Assembly (NCBI GenBank): GCA_964561605.1
Contig: CAZLQD010000040.1
Coordinates: forward strand, 1 to 64,000
Length of the DNA stretch: 64,000 bases
Direction of reading: 5' to 3'
From: JALUZX01 sp964561605
Lineage (GTDB): Bacteria > Planctomycetota > UBA1135 > JALUZX01
A model generated the notes under the pieces. It did no database searches. It worked only from the letters and a program-made list of their open reading frames with translations, and was not told the DNA's origin. Of this stretch, positions 50,079 through 59,449 are shown piece by piece (the stretch's first letter is position 1; each line of letters begins with the position of its first letter). A program made the translations under genes and the position numbers.

Positions 50079-51455
50079 TTGGAGACAGAAGAAGAGGACA
50101 GCGGACCCCACCCGGCCGGCCTGCCCGGCGTGCTGGCCTTCACGGCCGCCGCCCCGGGCGGAAGGGATTCCTCGTTGTGGATCCTCCTCCTCCTGGCGGC
50201 GGGAATCGTCCTGGCCCTCCTGGGGGCCTTCCTCCAGGAAGCCCTGGCCAGGGTCTCACGGCCCAAGCTCCTCCAGCGCATCCAGGACGAAGGGGCGAAG
50301 AAGAAACTCGAGGCCCTCCTGGCCGATCCGGAGGAACCTTCCGCCTGGGCGGCCTTCCTCAAGCTCCTGGGCCTGGGGGCCGTCCTTGCGGCCTTCTTCT
50401 CCCTGGACGGAACCACCCCCCTGAGCCTGGCCGCCTGGGGTGGGATGATCTTTCTTTCCACCTTCTTCCTCACGGAGATCCTCCCCTTGGCCGTGGCCCG
50501 CCGGAACCCGGAGGGATTGATTCTCAAGGCCTTCCCCCTCCTCTCGGCCCTGCGCCCCCCTCTCACCCCCCTCTTCCGCCCCTTCCTCAAGGCCAGGACC
50601 ATCGTTCTTCGGGCCATGGGCCTTCCCCCCGGCGAGGAAGTCCCGGGCCAGGGCCTGGCCGAGGAGATCCTGGCCGCCGTGGAGGACCAGGAGAGCCCCA
50701 AGCACCTGGACGCCGACGAGAAGGAGTGGATCGAGAACATCGTGGACTTCAAGGACATGACCGCCTCGGCCGTCATGACCCCCAGGACGGACATGGTCTG
50801 CCTGGAAGTCCAGACACCCCTGGCCGAGGCCCTGGCCCTGGCCGCCAAGGAGGGTCACTCCCGGCTTCCCGTATACAAAGAGAGGCTCGACGTGGTCGTG
50901 GGGATCTTCTACGTGAAGGACATCCTTCCCCACGTCCTCTCCGGAGAGAACTTCCTGGAGAAGATCTCCCTGGAGAAGATCATGCGGAAGCCCTATTTCA
51001 TCCCCGAGACGAAGAAGGTCCCCGACCTTCTCAGGGAATTCCGCGCCAGAAGGCTCCACATGGCCATCGTCCTCGACGAATACGGCGGAACGGCGGGCCT
51101 GGTCACCATCGAGGACATCCTGGAAGAGATCGTCGGGGAGATCGAGGACGAGTTCGACAGCGGCGAGGAGAGCCCCTTCAGGATCCTCGAGGAAGGAAGG
51201 AGCGCCGAGGTGGACGCCCGGGCCCACGTCCGCGAACTCAACGAGACCCTGGGCATCGAAATCCCCGAGGACGAGGACTACGAGACCGTGGGAGGCTACG
51301 TCTGCTCCGTCCTGGGAAGGATCCCCTCCCGGGGGGAGACCTTCGAAGTGGAGGGCCTGCGTTTCAAGGTCCTCGACGCCGGGGAGAGAAGCGTGAAGAA
51401 ACTCCGGGTGGAGATCCTGGAGAAGGAACCGGGCCGCCAGGAACATCCCTCTTGA
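50079..51455 (+). CDS. CNNM/CorC-type membrane protein with CBS pair
   Basis: A 458-residue protein of the hemolysin-C and CorC group. After a hydrophobic N-terminal part (about residues 30-170), two CBS motifs follow (about 220-345), with MTPRTDMVCLEVQTPLAEALALAAKEGHSRLPVY. The segment DEYGGTAGLVTIEDILEEIVGEIEDEFD near residue 330 is a family signature. The C-terminal CorC_HlyC domain (about 370-450) has VGGYVCSVLGRIP. Family members act in magnesium or cobalt efflux or tolerance. The start is TTG 50079, preceded by GGAGGAAAGG. Confidence 0.88.
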   Translation: METEEEDSGPHPAGLPGVLAFTAAAPGGRDSSLWILLLLAAGIVLALLGAFLQEALARVSRPKLLQRIQDEGAKKKLEALLADPEEPSAWAAFLKLLGLGAVLAAFFSLDGTTPLSLAAWGGMIFLSTFFLTEILPLAVARRNPEGLILKAFPLLSALRPPLTPLFRPFLKARTIVLRAMGLPPGEEVPGQGLAEEILAAVEDQESPKHLDADEKEWIENIVDFKDMTASAVMTPRTDMVCLEVQTPLAEALALAAKEGHSRLPVYKERLDVVVGIFYVKDILPHVLSGENFLEKISLEKIMRKPYFIPETKKVPDLLREFRARRLHMAIVLDEYGGTAGLVTIEDILEEIVGEIEDEFDSGEESPFRILEEGRSAEVDARAHVRELNETLGIEIPEDEDYETVGGYVCSVLGRIPSRGETFEVEGLRFKVLDAGERSVKKLRVEILEKEPGRQEHPS

Positions 51456-51471
51456 AAGGTCTTCCGGAACC

Positions 51472-52236
51472 TTGCCACGCCTGACCACCCAAGCCCTGGT
51501 GATGCGCAAGCAGGACTTCCACGAGACGAGCCTGCTCCTCTGGCTCTTCCCGCGGAAGGGAGGAAGGCTCACGGCCCTCGCCAAGGGGGCCCACCGGCCC
51601 CGCTCCCCCTTCCTGGGCGCCCTGGACCTCTTCTTCCACCTGGAGGTGGACCTCTCCGTCAAGCCCGGAAGAGAGATCCAATTGCTCACGGGGGCCCGGG
51701 TGATCTCCCCCCACAGGGGCCTCTCCAAGGAACCGAGCCGCCTGGCCGGCGCGGCCTGCCTCGTGGAAGAGGCCTTGAGAGCCCTCCCCGAGGGGAGGGA
51801 GGACCCGCCCCTTTTCGATCTCCTGGCCGCCGGCCTCACCCTCATGGAACGGTTTCCCCTGGAGCGGATTCAACTGGCCCGCCGGGCCTGGGAGACCCGT
51901 TTCCTGGACCTCCTGGGCCTGGGGTTCTCCCTGGAGAGGTGCGCCGCCTGCGGCGCCCCCCTGCCGGAAGGAGAAGAGGAATATCCCTTCTCCCCCCTGG
52001 CTGGAGGATGCCTCTGCGGGGAGCACGCCCGGGGCGCCCGGGCCCGGAAGGTCCACCGGGGGGTCCTCTCCCTATTCAAGGCCTTCCGCTCCGCCCGGGC
52101 CCCGGCCCTGGCCGTGCTCCCGGCGGCCCGGGAGGATTTTCTCGTGGCCTCCACCCTCCTCGACCAGGCCCTGGAAGCCCGCCTGGAGACCCGGATCGCC
52201 TCGGCGGCGGTCCTCCGCTCCCTCGCCGCGCGTTGA
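51472..52236 (+). CDS. recO: DNA repair protein RecO
   Basis: A 254-residue protein of recombinational repair that helps load RecA with RecF and RecR. It has the N-terminal OB fold (LTTQALVMRKQDFHETSLLLWLF, RLTALAKGAHRPRSPF), and a central helical part. A four-cysteine zinc site shows in CAACGAPL near residue 157 and CLCGEH near residue 180. The start is TTG 51472; GGAA lies upstream. Length fits RecO. Confidence 0.9.
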   Translation: MPRLTTQALVMRKQDFHETSLLLWLFPRKGGRLTALAKGAHRPRSPFLGALDLFFHLEVDLSVKPGREIQLLTGARVISPHRGLSKEPSRLAGAACLVEEALRALPEGREDPPLFDLLAAGLTLMERFPLERIQLARRAWETRFLDLLGLGFSLERCAACGAPLPEGEEEYPFSPLAGGCLCGEHARGARARKVHRGVLSLFKAFRSARAPALAVLPAAREDFLVASTLLDQALEARLETRIASAAVLRSLAAR

Positions 52237-52297
52237 ACTTCCTCCTCCCAGGCCCCACAATTCCCGGGAAGAACGGCCCGAATCGAGGTGTTTCCCC

Positions 52298-53314
52298 ATG
52301 ATTCCAGGGACCCCGATCCCTCCCGCCGCCAGGCACCTCTCCGCCCTCGCGGCGGCGTGGCCGGGGATCTTCGTACTCCTGGCCTGTTGCGCCGCCCCCC
52401 CCAAGGCCGTCCTCTCCACCCGGCCGGGAGAGATCCTGGTGCGGGCCAGGCGCGCCCTGGACGCAGGCAAGCTGGACCAGGCGGACCTCCTCCTCCGCTC
52501 CCTGAAGAAACGGAAGCTCCCGCCCAAGGAGGAGGAGACCTACCTCTTCCTCCAGGCCCGGCTCCACTACCGCCGGGGGGAGCCCTGGCTCTCCTTCCTC
52601 AAGCTCGAGACCTTGTCCTCCCGGTTCCCCGTAACGGCCTACGCCCCCCAGGTGGCCTGGATGGAATACCAGATCGGGAAGTATCTCCTCCACGCCCACG
52701 GAGGGTTCCTGGGCATCTTCCCCCAGCGTTCCTACGGAATCCGGGTCCTGAAACACCTGGCCATAAACTGGCCACACCAGACCGAACCGGGCAATCCCAA
52801 GAACGTCCTGGCCGACGACGCCCAGGCCCTCCTCGGCCAGGACCTCTGGGACAGGGAGGACTGGCCCGGCGTGGTGGACCGCTACTCCCAGCTCGTCCAG
52901 GACTATCCCGACAGCGAATGGGCGCCCCTGGCCTACTACAGGATCGCCATGGCCTGGTTCTACCAGGTGGAAGGGCCGAGATACGACCTGGGCATCATGA
53001 AGAAGGCCGAGCGGGAGCTCTCTCTCTTCGTGCGGCGGGAAGGGGGATCTCCCAGGCAGAAGGAGACCGCCCGGAAGGCCCTCGCCCGGCTGCGGGAGTG
53101 GATGGGCGACAGGGCCTACAGGACGGCCCATTACTACATGACCGTGGGAAGCCCCGTAGGTGCCTGGCTCTACCTCCAGGAACTGGTCGACCAGTATCCC
53201 GGAACCCGGGCGGCCAAGAAGGGCGCCCGGGAACTCCCCCTCTGGAAGAAACGGGCCGAGCGATGGAAGGCGGCCCATCCTTTCGAGAAGATCGAGGAAG
53301 GGGGGAGGCCGTGA
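52298..53314 (+). CDS. bamD: BamD-like outer-membrane assembly lipoprotein
   Basis: A 338-residue lipoprotein with TPR repeats. The signal peptide ends in LLAC, so Cys30 is likely lipidated. Five TPR-like repeats follow (about residues 45-260), including RARRALDAGKLDQADLLLRSLK, DREDWPGVVDRYSQLVQDYPDSEWAPLAYYRIAMAWF and QELVDQYPGTRAAKKG, matching BamD, which helps BamA insert beta-barrels. It is a bit longer than the enteric protein. GAGGTG lies seven bases upstream. The next gene is coupled by GTGA overlap. Confidence 0.82.
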   Translation: MIPGTPIPPAARHLSALAAAWPGIFVLLACCAAPPKAVLSTRPGEILVRARRALDAGKLDQADLLLRSLKKRKLPPKEEETYLFLQARLHYRRGEPWLSFLKLETLSSRFPVTAYAPQVAWMEYQIGKYLLHAHGGFLGIFPQRSYGIRVLKHLAINWPHQTEPGNPKNVLADDAQALLGQDLWDREDWPGVVDRYSQLVQDYPDSEWAPLAYYRIAMAWFYQVEGPRYDLGIMKKAERELSLFVRREGGSPRQKETARKALARLREWMGDRAYRTAHYYMTVGSPVGAWLYLQELVDQYPGTRAAKKGARELPLWKKRAERWKAAHPFEKIEEGGRP

Positions 53315-53886
53315 GGAATTCCTCCCTCCCGATCCTCCTGGCATGTTGGGCTCTCCTGCCGGCGGCCTGGGTGGGATGCGCCTACCGGACCGGCCTGGAC
53401 CTGGACCACCTGGGGATCCGCACCCTGGGGGTGGACGTCGTCGCCAACGGCACCTTCCGCCAGAGAATCGAGATTCCCCTGACCCGCCGCCTCCAGCAAG
53501 ACGTCGAGGCCCGGATGAACCTGGTGCCGGCCCCCCCCGACCGGGCCGACGCCGTCCTGAGGGTCACCATCCGTTCCGCCAGGGAACATCCTCTCGCCGA
53601 GGGCTACCACGACGTAGTCTCCGTGGGGAGCATCGTCATGGTGGTCCGGGCCGAACTGGTGGACCGCCGGACGGGCAAGGTCCTCCTCAGGGGAGCCGCG
53701 GCGGACTGGTCGGAGTTCATCCTTCCCGTGGGAGAGAACCTGGAGAGCGCCGTCCGGGCGGCCTCGGAGAAAATCTCCCGCCGCGTAGTCCTTCTCTTGG
53801 ACCCGGAAATCGATAAATTGAGAAACCCGGCCCCCTCGGGGGAAGAGGGCCGGTCCCCCCGGGGAGGAGAGCCCCGGCGGAAATAG
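53311..53886 (+). CDS. LptE-like lipopolysaccharide assembly lipoprotein
   Basis: A 191-residue lipoprotein. The signal peptide leads to Cys23 in WVGCAYRTG. The mature domain (GVDVVANGTFRQRIEIPLTRRLQQDVEARMNL, then DAVLRVTIRSAREHPLAEGYHDVVSVGSIVMVVRAELVDRRTGKVLL) fits the two-strand and helix layout of LptE, the plug of the LptD translocon. It follows the BamD-like gene in the same unit. GTG 53311 overlaps the previous stop, with GGGGGAGG just before. The LptE family diverges quickly, so this call is moderate. Confidence 0.7.
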   Translation: MRNSSLPILLACWALLPAAWVGCAYRTGLDLDHLGIRTLGVDVVANGTFRQRIEIPLTRRLQQDVEARMNLVPAPPDRADAVLRVTIRSAREHPLAEGYHDVVSVGSIVMVVRAELVDRRTGKVLLRGAAADWSEFILPVGENLESAVRAASEKISRRVVLLLDPEIDKLRNPAPSGEEGRSPRGGEPRRK

Positions 53887-53930
53887 AACCTGGCGAGAAG
53901 AACGACTCCAAAACGAGAAAAAAGGATTTT

Positions 53931-56297
53931 ATGCCCGAGACTCCTGGTCAAGGCGGCCCCGCGAAGGGATCCAGGAACGCCAAGAAGCCCAAGGGCTTCA
54001 GCGGGTTCTTCCTGCTGGTGGCCCTCATCTCGCTGTTCATCCTGCTCTTGCAGATGCACACCGAGCCCAACGTGAGCAACTCCCCCTACCTCTTCCTCCG
54101 CTATCTCTTCGCCGGCAGGCTCCGGAAAGTGCGGGTCGAGGAGAACCGGGTCCGGGCCGAAGTGGAGCCCCGGGAAGGGGCCAAGAGCGGCCTTCCGGGC
54201 GAAGAGTCCGGCCCTGCTCCTACGGAGTTCGAAGTAGTCTTCTCCAACATCGATCCCACCCTGGAGGAGATGCTCCGCGACGTGGCCGCCTGGGCCTCCC
54301 AGGTGGACACCCATTGGGCCGGGGGAGGGAAGGGAGTGCGCCTCTTCCTCGAGGACGCCCGAGCCGGCAAGGTCAAAGTCTCCAAGGCCTGGGTCCTCCA
54401 CATCCAGGAGCCCTCTCCGGGGGAAGGCGGCAAGACCCGCTCCTGGGACAAGGTCTACCTCCTTGCCTCCACCGAGAGGGGCCAGGTCTACGGGGTGCTC
54501 TTCCCCGACGAGAGCGATCCCCAGGGCAACCTCCTGGCCGTGGAGAAGGTCCTCCAGGCCCAAGGGGCCCGGGTGGAACGCCTCCCCATCGCCGACACCT
54601 CGGTCTACCAGGTGGTCCAGCCCAACAAGTTCCTCCTGGTGCTCCTCACCACCGTGGGGCCCTGGGTCCTCCTCCTGGGGCTGGTCTGGTTCTTCTTCTT
54701 CCGCCAGATGCGGGCCGGCCCCGGCGGCGGGGTCCTCTCCTTCGGCAAGTCCCGGGCCACCCTCTACAACAAGGAGAACCGGACCAACACGACCTTCGCC
54801 GACGTGGCGGGCATCGAGGAGGCCAAGGAGGAAGTGGCCGAACTGGTGGAATTCCTCAAGAACCCCCAGCGCTTCCAGCGCCTCGGGGGAAGGATCCCCA
54901 AGGGCGTCCTCCTGGTGGGTCCCCCGGGGACGGGAAAGACCCTCCTGGCCCGGGCCATCGCCGGAGAGGCGGAAGTCCCCTTCTTCTCCATCTCGGGGTC
55001 GGACTTCGTCGAGATGTTCGTAGGCGTCGGCGCCTCCCGCGTTCGGGACCTCTTCAAGCAGGCCCGGGAGAACTCCCCCTGCCTCATCTTCCTCGACGAG
55101 GTCGATGCGGTGGGACGCAAACGTGGCTCCGGACTCGGGGGAGGCCACGACGAGCGGGAGCAGACTCTCAACGCCATCCTGGTGGAGATGGACGGCTTCG
55201 ACACCGACGAGGGGATCATCCTCATCGCCGCCACCAACAGGCCCGACGTGCTGGACCCGGCCCTCCTCAGGCCGGGCCGCTTCGACAGGCAGATCACCAT
55301 CGACTACCCGGACGTGAAAGGACGCCTCGAGATCCTCAAGGTCCACGCCCGCAAGATCCAGCTCGCCGACGACGTGGACCTGGAGGTCATCGCCAAGGCG
55401 ACGCCCTCCTTCTCCGGCGCCGAGCTTGCGGCCCTGATCAACGAGGCGGCCATCCTGGCCAGCGTGAAGGACAAGGACGCCGTCCACATGGAGGACCTGG
55501 AGGAGGCCCGCGACAGGATCCGCTGGGGCAGGGAGAAGCGCTCCCGGGCCGTCGAGGAGGAGGACCGGCGCATCACGGCCTACCACGAAGCCGGCCACGC
55601 CCTGGCGGCGGTGCTCATGCCCGAAGTGGGAGCCCTCCACAAGGTGACCATCATCCCCAGGGGCATGGCCCTGGGTGCCACCATGTCCCTGCCCGAGAAG
55701 GACGACTACCACATGGGCCGGAAGAAGCTGAAGTCCATGCTGGTCCACCTCCTGGCGGGACGGGCCTCGGAGCAGGTCTGTTGCGAGGACATCAGCGCCG
55801 GCGCCGAGAACGACATCCGCCGGGCCACCCAGATCGCCAGGCTCATGGTGGCCGAATGGGGCATGAGCGAGAAGATCGGCCCCGTCTCCTACACCAGGCC
55901 TCCGGAGCACAATTTCCTGGGCAGGGATTTCAGCTTCGGGAAGGAGCACTCGGAGAACGTGGCCTTCGAGATCGACATGGAGGTGAAGGGCCTCCTGGAA
56001 GAGGCCCTCCAGAGGGCCCAGGACATGTGCAGGGAGAACAAGGAGATCCTGGACCGGATCGCCCGGGCCCTCCTCAAGAAAGAAACCCTCACGGGCAACG
56101 AGGTGAAGGCCATCGTCCGGGGAGAGGATCCCGACTCCATCCCGCCCGAGGAGCGGTGGGCCACGACGGGGAAGAGGGAAGAGACGGACCCGGCCGGGAA
56201 TGAGGAGGGATCCTCCACCGGGGAATCCCCCGCCGCCGAGGAACCCTCCCCTCCTCCCTCCGGGAAAGACGGGGAAGGAGCGGGAAAGGAAGCATGA
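53931..56297 (+). CDS. ftsH: ATP-dependent zinc metalloprotease FtsH
   Basis: A 788-residue membrane-bound AAA+ protease. Two transmembrane helices lie at about residues 25-43 and 232-252. The periplasmic domain between them is enlarged. The AAA module has GPPGTGKT (Walker A, near residue 329), FLDEVDAVGRKRG (Walker B) and the sensor PGRFDRQI. The protease site is HEAGH near residue 551, with the third zinc ligand in the downstream SAGAENDIRRAT region. A proline- and glutamate-rich tail ends the chain. It controls membrane proteins and, in many bacteria, lipopolysaccharide synthesis. AAAGGA precedes the ATG. Confidence 0.95.
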   Translation: MPETPGQGGPAKGSRNAKKPKGFSGFFLLVALISLFILLLQMHTEPNVSNSPYLFLRYLFAGRLRKVRVEENRVRAEVEPREGAKSGLPGEESGPAPTEFEVVFSNIDPTLEEMLRDVAAWASQVDTHWAGGGKGVRLFLEDARAGKVKVSKAWVLHIQEPSPGEGGKTRSWDKVYLLASTERGQVYGVLFPDESDPQGNLLAVEKVLQAQGARVERLPIADTSVYQVVQPNKFLLVLLTTVGPWVLLLGLVWFFFFRQMRAGPGGGVLSFGKSRATLYNKENRTNTTFADVAGIEEAKEEVAELVEFLKNPQRFQRLGGRIPKGVLLVGPPGTGKTLLARAIAGEAEVPFFSISGSDFVEMFVGVGASRVRDLFKQARENSPCLIFLDEVDAVGRKRGSGLGGGHDEREQTLNAILVEMDGFDTDEGIILIAATNRPDVLDPALLRPGRFDRQITIDYPDVKGRLEILKVHARKIQLADDVDLEVIAKATPSFSGAELAALINEAAILASVKDKDAVHMEDLEEARDRIRWGREKRSRAVEEEDRRITAYHEAGHALAAVLMPEVGALHKVTIIPRGMALGATMSLPEKDDYHMGRKKLKSMLVHLLAGRASEQVCCEDISAGAENDIRRATQIARLMVAEWGMSEKIGPVSYTRPPEHNFLGRDFSFGKEHSENVAFEIDMEVKGLLEEALQRAQDMCRENKEILDRIARALLKKETLTGNEVKAIVRGEDPDSIPPEERWATTGKREETDPAGNEEGSSTGESPAAEEPSPPPSGKDGEGAGKEA

Positions 56298-57421
56298 GCG
56301 GAGCGCCCCCCCTCCCCCGGGGCGGAATCCGGGTCGTCCAGGACGGACCCGGCCCGGAGGGCCCCAGGGCGGTGGTGGCCCTCTCGGGCCTGGATGCCGG
56401 CGAAAGGGAGGCCCTGGGGCACCTGGGGGAATCCCCCCTCCTCCTGGACGTCCCGGGCGATCCGCCCCAGGTCCCGCCCCTCCTGGAGAAGCATCCCGCC
56501 CTCGCCGGAGAGGTCCTGGATGCGGTTGGACGATACCGGAGCCTTCCCGCCGGACCTCCCGGGATTCCTCCGCCGCCCCATCCCGTCCTCATGGGAATCC
56601 TCAACGTGACCCCCGATTCCTTCTCCGACGGGGGGAGGTGGACCCGCCCCGAAGAGGCCCTCCGCCGGGCCGAGGCCATGGCCGGCGAAGGGGCCCACGT
56701 GATCGACGTGGGAGGTGAATCCACCCGTCCCGGGGCGGAGGAGGTCCCCGCCGGGGAGGAGATCGACCGGGTCGTGCCGGTGGTACGGCTCCTGAAGAAG
56801 GAGTTGCCCTCCCTCCCCGTTTCGGTGGACACCCGGAAGGCCGCCGTGGCCCGGGCCGCCCTGGAAGAAGGGGCCGACTGGATCAACGACGTCTCCGCCC
56901 TCCGGCACGATCCGGCCATGCCCGGGCTCCTGGCGGAGCGGGGCTGTCCTGTCGTGCTCATGCACATGCGGGGGGAGCCGGCCACCATGCAGAAGGACGT
57001 CCACTACGAGGACCCCGTGGCGGAGATCCACGCCTTCCTCCGGGAACGGGCGGCCTTCGCCTTGCAAAGGGGCATCCGGGAGGAGAGGATCCTCCTGGAC
57101 CCGGGGATCGGTTTCGGGAAGCGCCTCGAAGACAACCTGGAGATCCTGAGGCGCCTGGCCGAATTCCGGACTCTCGGATTCCCCCTCCTGGTGGGGACGT
57201 CCAGGAAATCCTTCATCGGCCTCACCCTGGACCGCCCCGTGGAGGATCGCCTTCTCGGGACGGCCGCCACCGTTGCGGCGGCGGTCCTGGCGGGGGCGAG
57301 GGTCCTCCGGGTCCACGACGTGAAGGCCATGGGCGACGCCGCCCGGATGGCGGCGGCGATCCTGGCGGGACCTCCACCCCGGGACGGAGGCGACGAAAGG
57401 GCGGAGAGAGCATGGACCTGA
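56294..57421 (+). CDS. folP: Dihydropteroate synthase with N-terminal extension
   Basis: A 375-residue enzyme of folate synthesis that joins para-aminobenzoate to dihydropterin pyrophosphate. The TIM barrel begins near residue 98 with MGILNVTPDSFSDGG, followed by HVIDVGGESTRPGAEEV, VSVDTRKAAVARAAL and LLVGTSRKSFIG. About 95 residues before the barrel are an extra Pro- and Gly-rich domain not found in typical DHPS. The start overlaps the ftsH stop (ATGA), and cdaA overlaps its end by ten bases. Confidence 0.92.
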   Translation: MSGAPPLPRGGIRVVQDGPGPEGPRAVVALSGLDAGEREALGHLGESPLLLDVPGDPPQVPPLLEKHPALAGEVLDAVGRYRSLPAGPPGIPPPPHPVLMGILNVTPDSFSDGGRWTRPEEALRRAEAMAGEGAHVIDVGGESTRPGAEEVPAGEEIDRVVPVVRLLKKELPSLPVSVDTRKAAVARAALEEGADWINDVSALRHDPAMPGLLAERGCPVVLMHMRGEPATMQKDVHYEDPVAEIHAFLRERAAFALQRGIREERILLDPGIGFGKRLEDNLEILRRLAEFRTLGFPLLVGTSRKSFIGLTLDRPVEDRLLGTAATVAAAVLAGARVLRVHDVKAMGDAARMAAAILAGPPPRDGGDERAERAWT

Positions 57422-58170
57422 TCCGGGACATCATCGAGATCCTGGTGATGGCCACGGCCATCTACCTGATCCTGCGCTTCCTGAGAGAGACCAGGGGGAG
57501 CGGCGTGGTCCGCGGCCTGGCCATATTCCTGATCTCCCTTTCGATCTTCGCCTTCGTCATCGTCCCCCTCCTCCAGCTCTCGGAGTTGCAATACGTCTTC
57601 CAGGAACTCCTCCAGACCGCCGTCCTGGCCCTCCTGATCGTCTTCCAGCCCGAAATCCGGCAGGCCATCATCCGCCTGGGAGAATCCCCCATCTTCAAGA
57701 CCTTCCGCTCCCCCGGCGAGGAGAAGGTGATCCAGAGGATCCTCCGGGCCCTGGCCAGGCTCTCCTCCGAGAACATCGGCGCCCTGATCGTCTTCCAGAT
57801 GGAGTCCCCCCTGAAGGACGTGGTGGAACGGGGGATCAAGCTGGACGCCCTGGTGAACTCCTTCCTCCTGGAATCCATCTTCTATCCCGGCAACCCGCTC
57901 CACGACGGAGCGGTGGTGATCGACGGAGACCGGATCCTGGCGGCTTCCTGTCTCCTTCCCCTGAGCCAGAACCAGGACATCAGCAAGCGCCTCGGGAGCC
58001 GCCACAGAGCGGCCCTGGGGATCACCGAGGAGACCGACGCCCTGGCCCTGGTGGTCTCGGAGGAGACGGGGAAGATCTCCGCCGCCCGGTGGGCCAAACT
58101 CAGGTTGGACCTGAAGCTCTCGGAAGTGGAAAAGATCCTGGAAGATCTCTACGGGGTTAAGGAGGCCTGA
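57412..58170 (+). CDS. cdaA: Diadenylate cyclase CdaA
   Basis: A 252-residue membrane enzyme that makes cyclic di-AMP from two ATP. Three N-terminal helices (about residues 5-75) anchor it. The DAC domain carries DGAVVI near residue 164 and the RHR motif GSRHRAALGITEETDALALVVSEETGKIS near residue 195, both needed for catalysis. It is followed by its usual partners, a YbbR-domain regulator and glmM. The start ATG 57412 lies inside the folP end. Overlap implies coupling. Confidence 0.95.
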   Translation: MDLIRDIIEILVMATAIYLILRFLRETRGSGVVRGLAIFLISLSIFAFVIVPLLQLSELQYVFQELLQTAVLALLIVFQPEIRQAIIRLGESPIFKTFRSPGEEKVIQRILRALARLSSENIGALIVFQMESPLKDVVERGIKLDALVNSFLLESIFYPGNPLHDGAVVIDGDRILAASCLLPLSQNQDISKRLGSRHRAALGITEETDALALVVSEETGKISAARWAKLRLDLKLSEVEKILEDLYGVKEA

Positions 58171-58175
58171 CGGAG

Positions 58176-59447
58176 ATGACCCCTCAGCCCAAGAAGAAGC
58201 GGGGGATCCTGACGGGAATCTTCCTCGTGGACCCCTGGAGGAAGCTCCTGGCCCTGGGCCTGGGTTTCGCCTCCTGGTACTACGTCTCCACCAAGATCAC
58301 CAACACCAAGGTCCTCCAGTTCCGGGTGGTCCCCGTGGCGGTGGAAGCGCCCGAGTACAGGACCTCCGCCTTGAACGTCCCCGTCCCGGAAGGCTTCGTC
58401 CTCTGGTCCGTGAACGGCGTGCCCCTGGAGAAGAATCCCAAGGTGCGCATCCTTTTCCGGGGCCCCCACAACAGGATGCAGAAGATCACCGAGTTTCTGA
58501 GAATCGCCGTCCTCCCCGACAAGCTGGCCAAGCTCTCGGGGGACAACATGCAGGTGGAGATCAAGGCCGAGGACCTGACCATTCCGGCCGACCCGGGGTT
58601 GAACGACCTGATCCAGGGGATCGTGGGCCCCGACGGGAGGACGCCGGCCCCCCTGATCCTGGAATTCGAGAACTACTTGAAGAACCAGCCCCTCCACCTG
58701 GTGAAGGGAGAGACCGCCCTGGTGGGGTCCACGCCGCCCGAGGGTTACGAGACGGATCCCGACAACGGGATTTGGTTCACTCCAGGCCAGGTGGAGCTCT
58801 CCGGGCCCGGCAAGGTGATCAACGGGGAGATCCTGAACCGGACCTCCTCGAACCGGCCCAGGCTGCTGGAGGATTTCCATCTCCATCCCGACGCACGGGT
58901 CCGCCGCTCCCCCACGGGGGGCTTCGAAGTCGTGGCCCACCTGGGTATCCGCTCCATCTGGATCGAGAAGGGGGTGACCATGACTCCCCCCCAGGTGGAG
59001 GCCCACCTCCCCTTGAGGCGGGTCCCTTCGGTGATCAACATCCCCAGCTTGAGGATCCCCGTGGAATTCTCGGGACCGGGGGCGCAGAACTGGAAGGTCG
59101 TGAAGGACACCCACCCGGATCGGCCCGTCGTGGTCTACGTCTACAACAAGAACTACTGGTGGCGCGTCATCAACGAAGTCACCCTCCCATCCCGGGGCAA
59201 CAAGGAGGACAAGGTGGCCCAGAAGAGATGGGTCATCAACAACGTCCGCCTCCTGGTGAACGTCTCCTACCTGGACCCCAAGAAACCGGGGGAACAGAGC
59301 GCTTTCATCCACTGGGTGATCCTCCCTTACGAAAAGGACGTTCTCTTCGACCCGGCGGACATCAAAGTGGAAATCCGGGAGAGTGACAGGGTGCCGGTGA
59401 TCTGGAGCCCCCCCGCCGAGACTCCCGCCAAGGGAACAGGAGGTTAG
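58176..59447 (+). CDS. cdaR: YbbR-domain protein, CdaA regulator
   Basis: A 423-residue protein with one N-terminal transmembrane helix (about 24-45, LLALGLGFASWYYVSTKI) and a large extracytoplasmic part of YbbR repeats (beta-rich). In Gram-positive bacteria CdaR binds CdaA and modulates it. Position between cdaA and glmM matches that arrangement. Here the YbbR part is long and somewhat diverged, with several copies of the VELSGP-type strand. Confidence 0.85.
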   Translation: MTPQPKKKRGILTGIFLVDPWRKLLALGLGFASWYYVSTKITNTKVLQFRVVPVAVEAPEYRTSALNVPVPEGFVLWSVNGVPLEKNPKVRILFRGPHNRMQKITEFLRIAVLPDKLAKLSGDNMQVEIKAEDLTIPADPGLNDLIQGIVGPDGRTPAPLILEFENYLKNQPLHLVKGETALVGSTPPEGYETDPDNGIWFTPGQVELSGPGKVINGEILNRTSSNRPRLLEDFHLHPDARVRRSPTGGFEVVAHLGIRSIWIEKGVTMTPPQVEAHLPLRRVPSVINIPSLRIPVEFSGPGAQNWKVVKDTHPDRPVVVYVYNKNYWWRVINEVTLPSRGNKEDKVAQKRWVINNVRLLVNVSYLDPKKPGEQSAFIHWVILPYEKDVLFDPADIKVEIRESDRVPVIWSPPAETPAKGTGG

Positions 59448-59449
59448 GA